Source of the DNA: SUG2458 sp051872335
GTDB taxonomy: Bacteria; Bacillota_I; Bacilli_A; RFN20; CAG-826
Reading direction: 5' to 3'
DNA length: 15,204 bases
Assembly: GCA_051872335.1 (NCBI GenBank)
Contig: JBJEDT010000010.1
Span: 1 to 15,204, forward strand
Shown here one piece after another: positions 13,862-15,204 of the stretch. The first letter of the stretch is position 1, and each line of letters starts with the position of its first letter. Position numbers and translations under genes: made by a program. The notes under the pieces are model-generated. The model worked only from the letters and a program-made list of their open reading frames with translations, searched no databases and had not been told where the DNA came from.

Positions 13862-15043
13862 TTATTTGCCAGTGTAATCGTAATCTATTTTAATAACAGC
13901 ATTATATTTACTATTTAACTTAATAAGACTTTCTCTTAAAAGATGAATTAATTGTTTTTCATTGACTTTGTCTCCTACAGGAACTACAACATCAAATAAA
14001 ATATTACAATGTGTGGGTCCAGAAGTCATACGTAAGTCATGGAAAGTAATGCTGGAATCAAACTCATGCAAAACTTTTGTTAATTCTTCTTTGATAATAG
14101 GAATTTCTTTATTTCTAGTATCAATAGGATCCATATGGATAGTTAGTTCAATTCCGTATTTTTTATTTAATTTAGCTTCGATTTCATCAATACAGTCATG
14201 GGCAATAAACATATCTTTATAACCATCAACTTCACAATGCAAAGTAATAAAAACTTTTGTTGGTCCATATGAATGACAAACAATATCATGAACACCTAAA
14301 ACTACATCATAAGATTTAACATCATCTAAAATATTTTGTACAAATTCACTATCAGGAGACATACCAACTAATGGCGAAGCTGTTTCACTAATCATTTTGA
14401 TACCTGAATATAAAATGAAAATAGCAACAGCAATAGACATAGCAGCATCAATCCACCATAAAGATGAGAAGAAATATTGTATTAAGGCAGCAATTAAAAC
14501 AGCTCCTGTAGAAATACAATCATTAAAACTATCTTGCATACTTGCTTTAAGTGATACAGAATTAATTACTTTACCAATACCTCTATAATATAGTCCTAAT
14601 AAAACTTTACCTATTATAGAAATACCTAATACGATAAATGCATAAATACTATAATTAGTTTCACTTGTACCACTAATTAAAGTCATAACAGAATTATATC
14701 CAAGTAAAACTGCTACACATATAATTAGAAAAGAAACAATCATACCTGCTATATATTCAATTCTTTCGTGGCCATAAGGATGTTTAGCATCAGCTTTTTT
14801 AGAAGCAAAAATAAAACCAATTAAAGTAACAAAACATGAGAACATATCAGATAAGTTATTAATTGCATCAGAAATAATAGACATAGATAATGTCAAAATG
14901 CCAATTAATAATTTAATACCAAAAAGTAATAAATTCATAAAAATGCCACCAACAGCAGCTAAAATACCATGTTTTTTCCTAACTTCCTTGTTAGTAACAT
15001 CTTTATAATTTTTAATAAATAATTTTCTTAGTAGAGTAATCAT
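13862..15043 (-). CDS. CDF-family cation efflux transporter with doubled cytoplasmic domain
   Basis: A cation diffusion facilitator exporting divalent metal in exchange for protons. At 393 residues it is about 90 longer than a standard member. Six membrane helices occupy roughly 27-215. The transport site is N62-x3-D66 in SDAINNLSD (helix 2) and D171-x3-D175 in MQDSFNDCIS (helix 5); all-Asp/Asn sites without His are associated with manganese rather than zinc CDF proteins, so Mn2+ is an inference. HPYGHERIEYIAG (88-100) is a family hallmark. The cytoplasmic part has two similar units: VHDIVCHSYGPTKVFI (from 251) and FHDLRMTSGPTHCNIL (from 334). The ATG follows AGGTG; a good promoter lies upstream, and cls follows 27 nt downstream. 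Confidence 0.93.
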   Translation of the reverse strand: MITLLRKLFIKNYKDVTNKEVRKKHGILAAVGGIFMNLLLFGIKLLIGILTLSMSIISDAINNLSDMFSCFVTLIGFIFASKKADAKHPYGHERIEYIAGMIVSFLIICVAVLLGYNSVMTLISGTSETNYSIYAFIVLGISIIGKVLLGLYYRGIGKVINSVSLKASMQDSFNDCISTGAVLIAALIQYFFSSLWWIDAAMSIAVAIFILYSGIKMISETASPLVGMSPDSEFVQNILDDVKSYDVVLGVHDIVCHSYGPTKVFITLHCEVDGYKDMFIAHDCIDEIEAKLNKKYGIELTIHMDPIDTRNKEIPIIKEELTKVLHEFDSSITFHDLRMTSGPTHCNILFDVVVPVGDKVNEKQLIHLLRESLIKLNSKYNAVIKIDYDYTGK

Positions 15044-15094
15044 AGAAACACCTGATTTCTTTTATTTAAAATGATTATATAAATATTATCATTT

Positions 15095-15123
15095 ATTATA
15101 CTTTAATGTAACTTCATAATCAA
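15095..15123 (-). promoter_or_regulatory. Sigma-A promoter of the CDF-cls unit
   Basis: Minus strand -35 TTGATT (15118-15123), an exact 17-nt spacer, and consensus -10 TATAAT (15095-15100). Start expected near 15088, giving a leader of about 45 nt. The leader shows no evident manganese riboswitch or other strong fold. The rest of the upstream region (15124-15204) is AT-rich with no gene recognised. Confidence 0.75.
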
Positions 15124-15204
15124 TTTAGAACTAAAAAATATATTTTTTTTAATGTTAACTTTCAATTGATGTGAGACTTTTTTGTCCTTGCTTACTTCTT
15201 ATTG

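Noticed and set aside
13962..14588. Two plus-strand open frames (13962-14222 and 14397-14588) opposite the CDF exporter gene
   Set aside because: Both lie fully antisense to a well-supported gene, have no initiation signals, and show no recognisable domain.
15133..15148. 16-nt palindrome of six A, TATA and six T upstream of the CDF promoter
   Set aside because: It contains only A/T, is expected by chance in this composition, and has no GC stem to act as a terminator or a clear operator.

Overview
The window is AT-rich, and almost every gene lies on the minus strand. Strong AAGGAGG-type ribosome binding sites, sigma-A-like promoters (TTGNNN / TATNAT), U-tract terminators and the gene families present point to a low-GC Bacillota chromosome, plausibly a gut-type Bacilli or Erysipelotrichia-like lineage; the lineage is an inference. 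TGA is used as a stop (MATE gene) and Trp is TGG, so this is the standard bacterial code and not the Mycoplasma code. No transposase, integrase, CRISPR array, phage gene or long repeat was found: this is ordinary chromosomal housekeeping territory.

Reading in the direction of transcription (high to low coordinates): (1) A CDF-family cation exporter with a doubled cytoplasmic tail and a cardiolipin-synthase-like phospholipase D protein share a good promoter at 15095-15123. (2) A Nudix ADP-ribose pyrophosphatase stands alone and is closed by a hairpin terminator. (3) A type IV ABC exporter half-transporter, a MazG-like NTP pyrophosphohydrolase and a dCMP deaminase form a tight cluster. (4) ecfA1-ecfA2-ecfT-truA overlap one another and run on, after 21 nt, into a large membrane-anchored protein with three Ig-like domains and a ComEC-type metallo-beta-lactamase domain; a 12-bp terminator ends this unit. 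(5) A small three-helix membrane protein has its own promoter and terminator. (6) The rplM-rpsI operon has a textbook promoter and a structured leader that fits the L13 autoregulatory leader family. (7) A small unknown gene follows, then tRNA-Ile(GAU) with promoter and terminator, then a MATE exporter whose start lies just past the tRNA terminator.

In many Bacillota ecfA1-ecfA2-ecfT-truA-rplM-rpsI is contiguous. Here that block is kept in order but split between truA and rplM by the Ig/metallo-beta-lactamase gene and the small membrane protein. Several genes deal with nucleotide housekeeping (Nudix, MazG, dCMP deaminase), several with membrane transport or the envelope (CDF, ABC, ECF, MATE, Cls), and the rest with translation (L13, S9, TruA, tRNA-Ile). 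The items most worth a second look are the exported Ig/metallo-beta-lactamase protein, the tandem-tail CDF protein with an N-D-D-D metal site, and the two drug-exporter-type genes (MATE, ABC) that each start directly behind an intrinsic terminator with no visible promoter of their own.
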